Of a stretch of DNA of 64,000 bases, positions 34,865-43,858 are shown in pieces. The notes below the pieces were generated by a model. It worked only from the letters and a program-made list of their open reading frames with translations, was not told where the DNA came from and made no database searches. How positions within the stretch are numbered: position 1 is the first letter of the stretch; each line of letters begins with the position of its first letter. Source of the DNA: Eubacterium sp. AF16-48 (GTDB taxonomy: Bacteria; Bacillota; Clostridia; Lachnospirales; Lachnospiraceae); the NCBI RefSeq assembly GCF_003479405.1, contig NZ_QUHB01000007.1, positions 20,879 through 84,878 of the forward strand, written 5' to 3'. The position numbers were made by a program, and so were the translations under genes.

Positions 34865-35953
34865 TTAAAAATCTGTGTTACCCATATACTTCATATACTT
34901 AACTACCATTAATGCAATCTTAAAGGTTATTGCATCCTCAAATACACGGAGGTCTAATCCCGTGCTCTTTTGTAGTTTATCAAGTCTGTATACCAATGTA
35001 TTTCTGTGTATATAAAGCTGTCTTGATGTTTCAGAAACATTCAAGCTGTTTTCAAAGAACTTATTAATGGTAGAAAGTGTTTCCTCATCAAACTCATCCG
35101 GTGATTTACCCTCAAAGATTTCTTTAATAAACATTTTGCACAACGGAATCGGTAACTGGTATATAAGTCTTCCTATTCCTAAGTTGTTGTAAGCAACAAC
35201 ACTCTTTGTACTAAAGAATATTTTTCCTACATCCAACGCCATTCTTGCTTCCTTATATGAACGGGAAACCTCTTTAATTTCTTTTACAATGGTTCCATAT
35301 GCCACATTCGCCTTTACCATAGCTTCCGTATTAAGCATATCTACAATAGTGTTAGCTATACGTTCTACTTCCTCATATCCCTGCTTGTCATCTAAATGTT
35401 TAACAAGAATAATGCTCTTTTCATCAACAGCTGTAATAAAATCCTTCTTCTGACCGGAGAACAAAGTTCTCACTGTCTCTAATGCCACGCTGTCCTTTTC
35501 ATTCTTAGTTTCAATAATGCATACACATCTACGTGCATCCACATCAATGTGTAATTTCTTTGCTCTATTATAAATGTCAACAAGGAGAAGATTATCTAAA
35601 AGAAGATTCTTAACAAAGTTGTCTTTGTCAAATCTTTCTTTGTATGCTACTAACAGATTCTGAATCTGAAATGCTGCCATCTTTCCAACCATAAATACAT
35701 CATCGCTGGTTCCCTGAGCTATAAGAATAAGTTCTAACTGGTTTTCGTCATAAACCTTAAAGAACTGATATTCCTGAACTGACTGGCTGTCTGCCGGAGA
35801 TGCTACAAATGACATTATAGCATGTCCAAACTGTTCTCCTACCTGGGAAGTACTGGCAACTATCTTTCCGTCTGTATCTGCCACATACAAATCAACCCTT
35901 GATATGCTTTTTATTCCCTCAATTGTATTTTGTAAAATCTGATTTGAAATCAT
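34865..35953 (-). CDS. CdaR/PucR-type transcriptional regulator
   Basis: A 362-aa regulator. The N-terminal segment (about 1-120, ISNQILQNTIEGIKSISRVD then DTDGKIVASTSQVGE) resembles the sugar-diacid recognition domain; the middle (about 130-270) is a degenerate GGDEF-like CdaR domain; and the C-terminus (about 290-352) is the PucR helix-turn-helix with NVSETSRQLYIHRNTLVYRL. The ATG at 35953 has AAGGAG; the earlier start at 35989 has none. The ligand is unknown and no diacid catabolic gene is adjacent. Confidence 0.88.
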   Translation of the reverse strand: MISNQILQNTIEGIKSISRVDLYVADTDGKIVASTSQVGEQFGHAIMSFVASPADSQSVQEYQFFKVYDENQLELILIAQGTSDDVFMVGKMAAFQIQNLLVAYKERFDKDNFVKNLLLDNLLLVDIYNRAKKLHIDVDARRCVCIIETKNEKDSVALETVRTLFSGQKKDFITAVDEKSIILVKHLDDKQGYEEVERIANTIVDMLNTEAMVKANVAYGTIVKEIKEVSRSYKEARMALDVGKIFFSTKSVVAYNNLGIGRLIYQLPIPLCKMFIKEIFEGKSPDEFDEETLSTINKFFENSLNVSETSRQLYIHRNTLVYRLDKLQKSTGLDLRVFEDAITFKIALMVVKYMKYMGNTDF

Positions 35954-36268
35954 ATATATTCTCCTTGTAGTTATACCTTGCCTAAACAATCATTCAACTT
36001 ATATTCTAACCCAGTTTTTAGCAAAACACAAGAGAAAGCCTTCCATTATATTTTAAATTTTAATGAATTTTTTGTGTACGCTTCTCCCTCTGCCCTTCAT
36101 ATCTGTCATCAAACTTATATATATAAGTGATTACCCCATGCTTGACAAAGAGCCTGATTAATTAGTCGCATAATTAATTATAGCCAAAAACAGCTATGAG
36201 CGCGAACTCATAGCTGTTTTACTTTTAGGAGACTTTTTTTACAGCCCCTTTTACTATCCTTTTTGTAT
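35954..36268. other. Intergenic region with no gene
   Basis: The 315 bp hold the start region of the CdaR-like gene (a possible TTGAAT-N16-TATAAC promoter close to its ATG) and the terminator at 36188-36222. I see no ORF or RNA fold in 36010-36180. Confidence 0.5.
36188..36222 (-). terminator. Terminator of the GH128-like gene
   Basis: AAACAGCTATGAG and CTCATAGCTGTTTT form a 12-14-bp stem with a short GC loop; on the minus strand TTTTTGGCTATAATT follows. It sits 46 bp past the stop codon. Confidence 0.85.
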
Positions 36269-38452
36269 TTATTTTGCAAGAATATTCGACCATTCAAAAT
36301 CTACTTTCTTATAAGATGGATTTACCACTTTCAATATATTGTTATACAAATACTCATGAGATAAAAGGTTACTCATTTTCTTATTTCTGTACAGATAATC
36401 ACTGATATTATAAACCGAAAATGTACATACATTGCTATACACATATTCTCCATTCTGTAGCTGAGCATAAGCTCTAACCTTGTACTTCGTAGTAAATTCT
36501 TTTTCTGTAGTGGATGCGAACAACATTGTTCTCACAAAGTACATTGCTGTGGATGATTCTCCTAAAACAGCATTACTGTTTCCCTGATCGCTTGTTTCAA
36601 ACACTCTGACATATTCGTTATCAGAATCTATGCGTATATCACGATCATCCACATTAAAATTCTGTCCTTCGGAACTATCTAATGCATATATAAAACCCCA
36701 TTTTAGGACTCTGGCATTATTTATTTGTGGTTCTACCGAACCAATTACTCGGCTTCCACCTTTCACGGCACTTATCTGATATCCCTCGATTTTAACTTTG
36801 TCACTTGTAATTATCTCTGGTTTTGTATCAATACTTTTTCCATAAACAGCAATATCCCATATAGAATACCCATATTCTGTGTTTCTAGACGTGCCATTAA
36901 TTCTTATATAGCGGGCATTCACCATTTTATCTAGAATCATCGTGTCATTTTTATAATTATACGAAATTCCATCTCGCTCTTCTGCAATTCGCGTGAATGT
37001 TTGGCCATCTGACGACACTTCTATATCATATTCTCTCGCACTCGCTGTTTCCCATATAATATTAATCTGCTTCAAATTAATAATCTGTCCCAAATCAATC
37101 GTTAATCCCGATGGGTCCACCTTTTGCGCAGATGCCCATCTGGTTCCAATATCGCTGTCAATTGCTTTATCTGCCCCAGTGTCACTCCCTTCATCAGATG
37201 TGGAAACAACGCTGACTCCTGACTTTCTTACAAAATTCTCATAAATTTCATCCTTGATTGTTACTGCATCATCTAACAAAGTGTTTCTTGTCCCGCTAAA
37301 TAATGTGTATTCTTGTCCCTTAAGTGGTAACTGCACATATCCTTCCGGATTTCCATACTCGACATACAGCCTTCCTAATTCTGTTAAGTCTCCTGTCTCA
37401 TAATTATATAATGATGCGATTCCATTCGTCTCATTCGTAGAATTAAACGAAAACCATGCATATCTTTCCACATAAGGTCTGGCATTCAATCCGTCAATTG
37501 CAGTTTTCATAAATTCTTTCACGGATTCGATATGTTCCACGTCATTATGCGGCCATCCATAAACAGCAAATTCAGTAATCCATATCGGTTTATGATACAT
37601 CTCATATGTTTTATCAACCACTTCTCTCAAAAAAGTCTCAGCTGCTTCTTTTCCTGTATATTGCCAGTAATAGCAGTGAAGTGCAATAAAATCCACCGTA
37701 TCATGATTGATTCCATTCATAAATGTACGAAACCACACGCCATTATCCCATGAGGGGCTTAATGATGGTGCCGGCGTTCCCAAAACATAATCATGTCCCA
37801 GAAAATTATTCCAATGACCAATCGCCGTATTTACATCTATGTTGCTCCCTCCAATATCTCCACCTGCATCCGGTTCATTATATGCCAACAGATGCTTATA
37901 TCCATTTTCTGCTACATAAGATATACTTCCTTCATTTCCCGTTCCCCAAATCATTGGAACATACTCCATTGTTTTGTAGGATTCATATGTATGTGGATAT
38001 GCGGCCCAATTATAATACCAGCCCATATTCATTTCCACTGGCTCTAAATATCTTGCCATCTCCTCATTTGCACACAACCCCTTTTTGGTGACTCCAAAAG
38101 TTATTGTTTCTGTGCTCTTGCTTGTTCCATTATTATATTCTGCCGTTACATATGCCGTATACATTTTTACATTAGTTGTATAATACTCATATGAGGTATC
38201 ACTGGTTGTTGCAATCAACTGCCCATCGATATACAATTTATAGTTTTTTACAGATGATCCTACAGCTGGTGACCATTTTATATCAAAACAGCCTGCACCA
38301 ATTAATCCATTATTCGCTGGAGCAGTAATTTCAAATGCTTGCGCGGCTTGCGTTTCTTTTTTCATACCAAAAAACGGAACAAGCATAATTACCATTACAA
38401 TCATGAATACCAGTCTTAACAGATTTTCTTTTTTCCTTATCTGATTAATCAC
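36269..38452 (-). CDS. Secreted GH128/Asl1-like glycosidase with discoidin module
   Basis: A 727-aa exported protein with a GTG start preceded by AAAGGAG. Signal peptide 1-39 (ending TQAAQA). Residues about 40-125 form an Ig/FN3-like domain; about 128-375 is a TIM-barrel of the Asl1-like (GH128) family, with candidate catalytic glutamates in LLAYNEPDAGGD and PIWITEFAVYGW; about 395-540 is a discoidin/F5-8-type (CBM32-like) module ending in NARYIRINGTSRNTEYGYSI; and about 545-727 is a C-terminal domain shared with the 52994-55444 protein. GH128 enzymes cut beta-1,3-glucans, so a role in polysaccharide breakdown outside the cell is inferred. Confidence 0.82.
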   Translation of the reverse strand: MINQIRKKENLLRLVFMIVMVIMLVPFFGMKKETQAAQAFEITAPANNGLIGAGCFDIKWSPAVGSSVKNYKLYIDGQLIATTSDTSYEYYTTNVKMYTAYVTAEYNNGTSKSTETITFGVTKKGLCANEEMARYLEPVEMNMGWYYNWAAYPHTYESYKTMEYVPMIWGTGNEGSISYVAENGYKHLLAYNEPDAGGDIGGSNIDVNTAIGHWNNFLGHDYVLGTPAPSLSPSWDNGVWFRTFMNGINHDTVDFIALHCYYWQYTGKEAAETFLREVVDKTYEMYHKPIWITEFAVYGWPHNDVEHIESVKEFMKTAIDGLNARPYVERYAWFSFNSTNETNGIASLYNYETGDLTELGRLYVEYGNPEGYVQLPLKGQEYTLFSGTRNTLLDDAVTIKDEIYENFVRKSGVSVVSTSDEGSDTGADKAIDSDIGTRWASAQKVDPSGLTIDLGQIINLKQINIIWETASAREYDIEVSSDGQTFTRIAEERDGISYNYKNDTMILDKMVNARYIRINGTSRNTEYGYSIWDIAVYGKSIDTKPEIITSDKVKIEGYQISAVKGGSRVIGSVEPQINNARVLKWGFIYALDSSEGQNFNVDDRDIRIDSDNEYVRVFETSDQGNSNAVLGESSTAMYFVRTMLFASTTEKEFTTKYKVRAYAQLQNGEYVYSNVCTFSVYNISDYLYRNKKMSNLLSHEYLYNNILKVVNPSYKKVDFEWSNILAK

Positions 38453-38514
38453 CGCAACTCCTTTCTTTCGTCAATGAACACTGTCTATGCTACTTCATGC
38501 TTAGTTTCTTTATC

Positions 38515-38990
38515 CTAGGCCATGAACCATAACACTTCTATTTTCTTCAAAGATATTTTTGCGCTCTTTGAATTTTTATCCTTCGCTGCCTTCTTCACTT
38601 TGGTTTTTGCGACTTTTATAGAGCTCTTTGCTGTAGTCTGTTCAGATGTAGAGACAGGCTACGTTGCTGCCTGATTAGTTATCATGTCAGACTTCGTTGC
38701 AACCGGAGTCGTTGTCTCCGCAGATTCTGCCGTAACCGGGTCCGTTGTCACTGCCGGGCTTGTTGATCTTTGATTTGTATTTCTTGCGGTCCCCACAATT
38801 CTAACATAACGCGCATTAGACATAATAAAGAGGATGATGGCATCATTACGATTCTGTTGTCTGCCCATTCCTTCTGCTTCCGCAATTTTCTCCGTCGGTA
38901 GACACTTCTATATAATACTCGCTTGCACCAGCATCCTCCAATATAATATTTACCTGCTTAATATTGTAAACAGTTCCTTTGTATATTAAC
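38515..38990 (-). pseudogene. Relic of a secreted discoidin-domain protein
   Basis: Translation from about 38985 gives TVYNIKQVNIILEDAGASEY and then YIEVSTDGE, matching the discoidin strands of the neighbouring glycosidase (INLKQINIIWETASAREY, DIEVSSDGQ). A one-base frameshift near 38885-38895 moves the match to another frame (IAEAEGMGRQQ...SNARYVRIVGTARNTNQ). A Thr/Pro-rich linker follows, then an in-frame TAG at 38659-38661, and beyond it the same frame continues as KVAKTKVKKAAKDKNSKSAK to a stop at 38515. So it has a missing N-terminus, one frameshift and one nonsense codon. It lies directly between msmK and the glycosidase. Confidence 0.75.
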
Positions 38991-39006
38991 ACAATGTGTC
39001 TGTTTC

Positions 39007-40125
39007 TTAGTTTGCAATAACCTGCTCTGTTTCCTTATCAAAGATATGTAACTTTGTAAGATCCATAGCTAATTTAACTTCATCACCAGGTCTTGCTGTT
39101 GTACGTGCATTTACTCTTGCTGTACAATCAAATCCCTCAACATCGAAGTATAAGTAAACTTCTGCACCAAGTAATTCGTAAATTCTGATAGTTGTTGTGA
39201 AAGCACTTTCAGGTGACATTTCAATGAAGCTTTCTTCATCATGAATGTCTTCAGGTCTGATACCCATAACAACTGTCTTACCGATGTATCCGCCTTCTTC
39301 AAGTCTCTTGCCCTGTTCTGCAGGAACTGTGATATATGTTCTGGCCTGACCAATATGTAACTTAATGTCATTGCCTTCTTTTTCAACTTCTGCATCAATG
39401 AAGTTCATCTGTGGTGAACCCATGAATCCTGCAACGAATAAGTTAACCGGTCTGTCATATAAGTTCTTTGGTGAATCAACCTGCTGTACAACACCATCCT
39501 TCATAACTACGATTCTTGTACCAAGTGTCATAGCCTCTGTCTGGTCATGTGTAACGTAGATAATTGTTGCACCTAATCTCTTATGAATCTTAGCAATCTC
39601 AACACGCATCTGTACTCTTAACTTAGCATCCAAGTTAGAAAGTGGTTCGTCCATAAGGAATACCTTAGGATTACGAACGATGGCACGTCCCATCGCAACT
39701 CTCTGTCTCTGACCACCTGATAAAGCCTTTGGCTTTCTGTCAAGTAACTGCTCAAGGTCAAGAATCTTAGCTGCATCCTTAACTAATCTTTCCTGTTCAG
39801 CCTTTGGTACTTTTCTTAACTTAAGACCAAATGCCATGTTATCGTATACTGTCATATGTGGATATAAAGCGTAGTTCTGGAATACCATTGCTATATCTCT
39901 GTCTTTTGGTTCTACGTCATTTACTAATTTGTCTCCAATATATAATTCACCGGATGAAATTTCTTCAAGCCCTGCAATCATACGAAGTGTTGTTGACTTT
40001 CCACAACCTGATGGTCCTACAAAAATAATAAATTCCTTGTCCTTAATCTCAAGGTTAAAATCTTTTACTGCTTTGAATCCGTTTGGATAAACTTTGCAGA
40101 TGTTTCTTAATGATAAACTTGCCAT
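39007..40125 (-). CDS. msmK: MsmK/UgpC-type sugar ABC transporter ATPase
   Basis: A 372-aa ATPase: Walker A GPSGCGKST (37-45), Q-loop MVFQNYALYPHMTV, signature LSGGQRQRVAMGRA, Walker B VFLMDEPLSNLDAKLR, and a C-terminal TOBE/MalK-type regulatory domain (about 240-372) with MGIRPEDI. No permease or binding protein is nearby, so it is probably a shared ATPase serving several carbohydrate importers, as described for MsmK in streptococci. AGGAGG precedes the ATG. Confidence 0.93.
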   Translation of the reverse strand: MASLSLRNICKVYPNGFKAVKDFNLEIKDKEFIIFVGPSGCGKSTTLRMIAGLEEISSGELYIGDKLVNDVEPKDRDIAMVFQNYALYPHMTVYDNMAFGLKLRKVPKAEQERLVKDAAKILDLEQLLDRKPKALSGGQRQRVAMGRAIVRNPKVFLMDEPLSNLDAKLRVQMRVEIAKIHKRLGATIIYVTHDQTEAMTLGTRIVVMKDGVVQQVDSPKNLYDRPVNLFVAGFMGSPQMNFIDAEVEKEGNDIKLHIGQARTYITVPAEQGKRLEEGGYIGKTVVMGIRPEDIHDEESFIEMSPESAFTTTIRIYELLGAEVYLYFDVEGFDCTARVNARTTARPGDEVKLAMDLTKLHIFDKETEQVIAN

Positions 40126-40264
40126 ATACTTTCTTCCTCCTAATAAAAATAGTTTTCTCTAACCATTTGTATGCAACAATAATAAATCACAATGACATAA
40201 ATTGCTATATTGTAATTAAACAAAATAATGAAATAATCTTTGTTACATTTGCATAGGGGTGGCA

Positions 40265-41155
40265 CTATTTGTTTAAAAATATGTTATTTTCACCAATAGT
40301 TAAACGTTTTTCTTTGAGCAATCTGCCGATAGCACGTTTAAACTCACTTTTGCTCATATTGAAATCCGTTTTTATTCTCTCAGGTGATGCCTTGTCAGTG
40401 TAATCTATTTTTCCACCGTTATTTTCCATAAATTCCACAATTTTTTTAGCATCATCATCTACCTGAAGGTATGCTTTTTTTCTTAATGACAAATCCATTT
40501 TTCCATCAGGTCTTACACTTTTTATTCGTGCCTCGATAGGCATTCCTATATACACTTTTTGGGTAAGTTCCTTCTGCTGTATAAGTCCATGATACTTATT
40601 GTCCACTGCCACAAAGGCTCCATACTTTGGATTATAATTATATACTGTTCCGCTTACAATATCCTCCGGTTCATGAGTAGAATTGCAGGTAAGATAATCA
40701 TATACTTTCATGGTTGCACTTAATCTTTTACTTTTGTCAATATAAATGCCTACTAAAACCTTTTCCCCTTCTTCTATCTCCTTTGTCTGCTCCTTATATG
40801 GCAAAAACAGTTCCTTTCCCAGTCCCCAGTCTAAAAATGCACCAACATTTGTTACCTGTGAAACCTTCAGATATGCTGTTTCCCCTACTTCCGCAGCAGG
40901 CTGTACCATTGTAGCTATCAGACGTTCCTGAGAATCTCTGTATACAAACACTCTCAACGTATCTCCCACAGCTGTATTTTCAGGAACTTCCTTTTTAGGC
41001 AACAGTACCTTATCCTCTTCCGTTCCCAAATAAACTCCGTGCTCAGTGTTTTTTACCACCTTAAGATTCTGGCTTTTTCCCAGCTTTATTACACCTGATT
41101 CCAAAGTTTTTGAATCTAATTCACTTTTTTCATTTCTAAAATTTCTTTTTTCCAT
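40265..41155 (-). CDS. cvfB: CvfB-like S1 RNA-binding protein
   Basis: A 296-aa protein made of S1-type OB folds: about 18-65 (degenerate), 68-135 (GETAYLKVSQVTNVGAFLDW), 150-220 (GTVYNYNPKYGAFVAVDNKY) and a C-terminal winged helix (about 230-290, KTDFNMSKSEFKRAIGRLLK). This is the CvfB/YitL architecture. In staphylococci CvfB binds RNA and influences virulence gene expression; here the role is likely general post-transcriptional control. It lies 17 bp past the thioesterase gene. Confidence 0.9.
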   Translation of the reverse strand: MEKRNFRNEKSELDSKTLESGVIKLGKSQNLKVVKNTEHGVYLGTEEDKVLLPKKEVPENTAVGDTLRVFVYRDSQERLIATMVQPAAEVGETAYLKVSQVTNVGAFLDWGLGKELFLPYKEQTKEIEEGEKVLVGIYIDKSKRLSATMKVYDYLTCNSTHEPEDIVSGTVYNYNPKYGAFVAVDNKYHGLIQQKELTQKVYIGMPIEARIKSVRPDGKMDLSLRKKAYLQVDDDAKKIVEFMENNGGKIDYTDKASPERIKTDFNMSKSEFKRAIGRLLKEKRLTIGENNIFLNK

Positions 41156-41172
41156 TTTATACCGCTTATTAC

Positions 41173-41877
41173 TTATTTTGTTAGCTTTATCATTGTGTGC
41201 AGCTCTCCATCCATACTTTCAAAGGAAATGGTAAGTCCATTCTCCTCCTGATGTAAATAAGGAATTATTTTCTCCCCTTCTAAGGCTTCTTTGTTGTAAA
41301 CAATTTCAATTTCACTAAAATCCCTGTTTACCGGAAGGTATTCCTCTGCTACACGCAAATAATTTGCATTGTTCATGTGTCCGTTTTCATCAATATATGA
41401 ACTAAGCACCTTGAAACTTTCAAGCTTCTTTCTATCTTCTGAAGGCCTTAATTTTCTTGAAACACGAAGTTCCTCAAATATCTCTTCTTCACAATAGGCT
41501 TTGGTTTCATCGTCGCTTATTCTTATGGGCATTCTGCTTTTTAGATCAATCATTGCCCATATGGTTTCCGCCTTAACTGCGTACTCACCATCATTATCTT
41601 TGATGAAATACTGTCTGTTAGCCATTACCCTTCCAAATTTTGAAGGTGCAGTGCCAACACATATTTCATCCCCTAATTTCAAAGGTTTATAAAGTTTTAT
41701 TTTGTAGGCAAGTACCACCCATCCTTTATTAACCTCTTTCATATGGTCAGGTCCCACACCTAAGGCTACAGACTGAAAAGTGCTGCAATCCTGAAGGTAA
41801 TTCATTATCTCATAGTATGGAACACTGCCATTTCTATCTAATCTGCTATAACTTACCGTAGTATTAAATGTATACAT
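41173..41877 (-). CDS. Acyl-ACP thioesterase
   Basis: A 234-aa double-hotdog protein of the FatA/FatB-like family that releases fatty acids from acyl carrier protein. The N-terminal hotdog has YYEIMNYLQDCSTFQSVALG and GWVVLAYKIKLYKPLKLGD; the C-terminal hotdog has SYIDENGHMNNANYLRVAEE, with the Asp/Asn/His-like catalytic set. It lies between the L,D-transpeptidase and cvfB genes with 11- and 17-bp gaps, so is probably part of a three-gene operon. Confidence 0.92.
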   Translation of the reverse strand: MYTFNTTVSYSRLDRNGSVPYYEIMNYLQDCSTFQSVALGVGPDHMKEVNKGWVVLAYKIKLYKPLKLGDEICVGTAPSKFGRVMANRQYFIKDNDGEYAVKAETIWAMIDLKSRMPIRISDDETKAYCEEEIFEELRVSRKLRPSEDRKKLESFKVLSSYIDENGHMNNANYLRVAEEYLPVNRDFSEIEIVYNKEALEGEKIIPYLHQEENGLTISFESMDGELHTMIKLTK

Positions 41878-41888
41878 TATTAAGCCAC

Positions 41889-43319
41889 CTATTCTGCTGC
41901 AGTAGTTGTTTCTTCCGGAGTTGTCTCTCCAGGTGTTTCCGGCTGAGTTGTTTCCTCTTCTGCCTTTTCTACTGTAACTTTAAGGGTTGCTGTCTTTGCT
42001 GTATATGACTTTTTGTTATAAGTAGCTGTATATGTGATAGTATATGTTCCCGGAACAGATGTATCCACATCTCCCTTAATTGTAATATTATTCTTTACAT
42101 TAAGATCAGCATTCTTATAATTTTTAAGAGTCTTTACATAGCTATATGGGTCAAAGGCTTCGCCCTGCTTAATAGTAACAGCTGATGTATTAAGGGCAAA
42201 CTTAACTCTCTTGTCAACTACCTTGTAGGTAACTGTTTTTGATGCTACTAACTTATTAGTTCCCCTTACTTTATATGTAACTTTATATGTTCCAGCCTTA
42301 GTAAATCTGTATGTTCCGTTTTTAGCCTTTACACTTCTATTATTATATTTTACATATGTCTGTATTTTTGATGTAAGTCTCTTTCCGGATTTCATTTTAG
42401 CAGTAACACCTTTTTTAAGATTTTCAGATGTTCCCATAGCAATATTCTTTTTAGATTTTGCTCCTGTTATAACAGGTTTCTTAGTATCTACAACTGAAAA
42501 TGTAATAGTCTTTGATTTTGTGTTTCCAATGGAATCCTTAACAGTAAATTTAACCTTATATTTTCCTATTTTCTTAGTGTTAATTTTTCCTTTTACCTTG
42601 ATAGTTGCATTTTTCTTTGTAAGCACATTTCCTGCACTATCTTTAATTGTTACTAAATCAAGAGGTCTAACTTTCTTTCCATATTCTACTTTTGTAGTAT
42701 CGGCACTGATTTTAGGTGCTGCCTTTCTATATGGGTTAGCCGGGTCCGGATCAGTAGGATCCCAATCTGTGAATTTTCCATTGCTAATTGGTGTAAATGA
42801 AGGTCTTGGCAATGGATCATCTTTCTTGCTGCCCCAGAATGTAACTACCTTTGTTCCAACTGCACAATGGTCATATATCCATTTTGCATCCTTGCAAAGT
42901 AATCTTACACAACCGTGAGATGCCTTCTGTCCCATAACGTTGTAAGCTGAAACTGACATTGTAGATTTATCACCATTCTTGTAGTACCATACTGAATGGA
43001 ATAATATTCCCTCTGTAATTCTTGTACAATACTGTGCATAGCAATTGCCAATCATTTCATGCCATCTGTATTTTACCGGTACATAAAATGTTCCCACCGG
43101 TGTTTCATTACTAGGTGAGCAAATCATGGCTTTAATTGCTTTTCCCCTGCTGTTATATATTGTTGTGCAATTAGTTCCTAAATTAACTTTAATTGTATAT
43201 GCTGCACTTTCCTTTGCACTTACTTCCTTAGTTCCATTTACCAGATTAACCCCTGTTATAGTGGTTACAATCATGGCAATAACCATAAGTATTGATATAC
43301 TTTTTTTCAATGCTTTCAT
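41889..43319 (-). CDS. Secreted L,D-transpeptidase with Ig-like repeats
   Basis: A 476-aa exported YkuD-family enzyme. Signal peptide 1-36; catalytic domain about 40-170 with the conserved His in GILFHSVWYY and the nucleophile Cys in ASHGCVRLLC, which would make 3-3 peptidoglycan crosslinks or attach proteins to the wall. Residues about 205-445 hold three Ig-like/Big_3-type modules separated by Lys-rich linkers, and the C-terminus is a Thr/Glu-rich tail without an LPXTG motif. First gene of the operon with a consensus promoter. Confidence 0.93.
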   Translation of the reverse strand: MKALKKSISILMVIAMIVTTITGVNLVNGTKEVSAKESAAYTIKVNLGTNCTTIYNSRGKAIKAMICSPSNETPVGTFYVPVKYRWHEMIGNCYAQYCTRITEGILFHSVWYYKNGDKSTMSVSAYNVMGQKASHGCVRLLCKDAKWIYDHCAVGTKVVTFWGSKKDDPLPRPSFTPISNGKFTDWDPTDPDPANPYRKAAPKISADTTKVEYGKKVRPLDLVTIKDSAGNVLTKKNATIKVKGKINTKKIGKYKVKFTVKDSIGNTKSKTITFSVVDTKKPVITGAKSKKNIAMGTSENLKKGVTAKMKSGKRLTSKIQTYVKYNNRSVKAKNGTYRFTKAGTYKVTYKVRGTNKLVASKTVTYKVVDKRVKFALNTSAVTIKQGEAFDPYSYVKTLKNYKNADLNVKNNITIKGDVDTSVPGTYTITYTATYNKKSYTAKTATLKVTVEKAEEETTQPETPGETTPEETTTAAE

Positions 43320-43354
43320 TAGTTTATACTCCTTTCAAATTTAAAGTAAACCCT

Positions 43355-43383
43355 ATTATACTATTATTCATTTTAATTTACAA
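43355..43383 (-). promoter_or_regulatory. Promoter of the L,D-transpeptidase-thioesterase-cvfB operon
   Basis: TTGTAA (43378-43383), 17-bp spacer, TATAAT (43355-43360), about 35 bp before the ATG. Confidence 0.78.
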
Positions 43384-43464
43384 ACTAATTTATATTACTT
43401 TTTTGTTACGAAATGCCTAATATTGCATTATGTTTTTTTAGAATATTCTTAAATTATTTCTAAA

Positions 43465-43508
43465 AAAAGAACTGAAGGCGATCTGTATTTCGCTTCAGTT
43501 CTTTTTGT
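43465..43508 (-). terminator. Terminator after the small hydrophobic ORF
   Basis: AAAGAACTGAAGGCG and CGCTTCAGTTCTTT form a 12-14-bp stem; on the minus strand a run of seven T follows, and the plus strand also carries T5. It lies 7 bp past the stop of the 43515-43676 ORF. Confidence 0.88.
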
Positions 43509-43514
43509 TAATTA

Positions 43515-43676
43515 TCAGTTATCTACTTTTTCATTTATCAATAATTCTATTAAAAATACTACTGAAATCATAATTCCTAATACCATATTTTTGTTATAAT
43601 AAAATTTCGATATTGTGTATATAATGCTTATTGCAAATATTAATTTACATTTATTCTTAAAATTATTTTCCAACAA
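43515..43676 (-). CDS. Small hydrophobic ORF (possible membrane peptide or gene remnant)
   Basis: Fifty-three codons, tentatively from TTG at 43674-43676: a polar N-terminus (LENNFKNKCK), two hydrophobic stretches (LIFAISIIYTISKFYY and MVLGIMISVVFLIELLI) and a charged tail (NEKVDN). A strong terminator directly after it argues that the strand is transcribed. Against it: no ribosome site before the TTG and strongly A/T-biased codons. It could equally be the 3' remnant of a longer membrane protein. Confidence 0.4.
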   Translation of the reverse strand: MLENNFKNKCKLIFAISIIYTISKFYYNKNMVLGIMISVVFLIELLINEKVDN

Positions 43677-43858
43677 CGACTATTTACGTGTTATTATATA
43701 TTGTGTGATTTTCTTTTTTGATATTATTGATAATCCATTACTTTAGTATCATATATCATAGCAAAAGATTGTTTTTAGTTGTAAAAACATCTTATATATT
43801 TGCTTATAACTTTTGCTAGTTCTGAGAAAGTCATAATCTTGTAAAACTAGGAGGAATC

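Larger units (their letters stand above)
43320..43858. other. Divergent intergenic region with a hidden ORF and terminator
   Basis: The 539 bp between the leftward L,D-transpeptidase gene and the rightward 43859 gene hold a promoter (43355-43383), a strong terminator (43465-43508) and a 53-codon hydrophobic ORF (43515-43676), listed separately. A terminator between divergent genes has no use unless something is transcribed between them. Confidence 0.6.
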
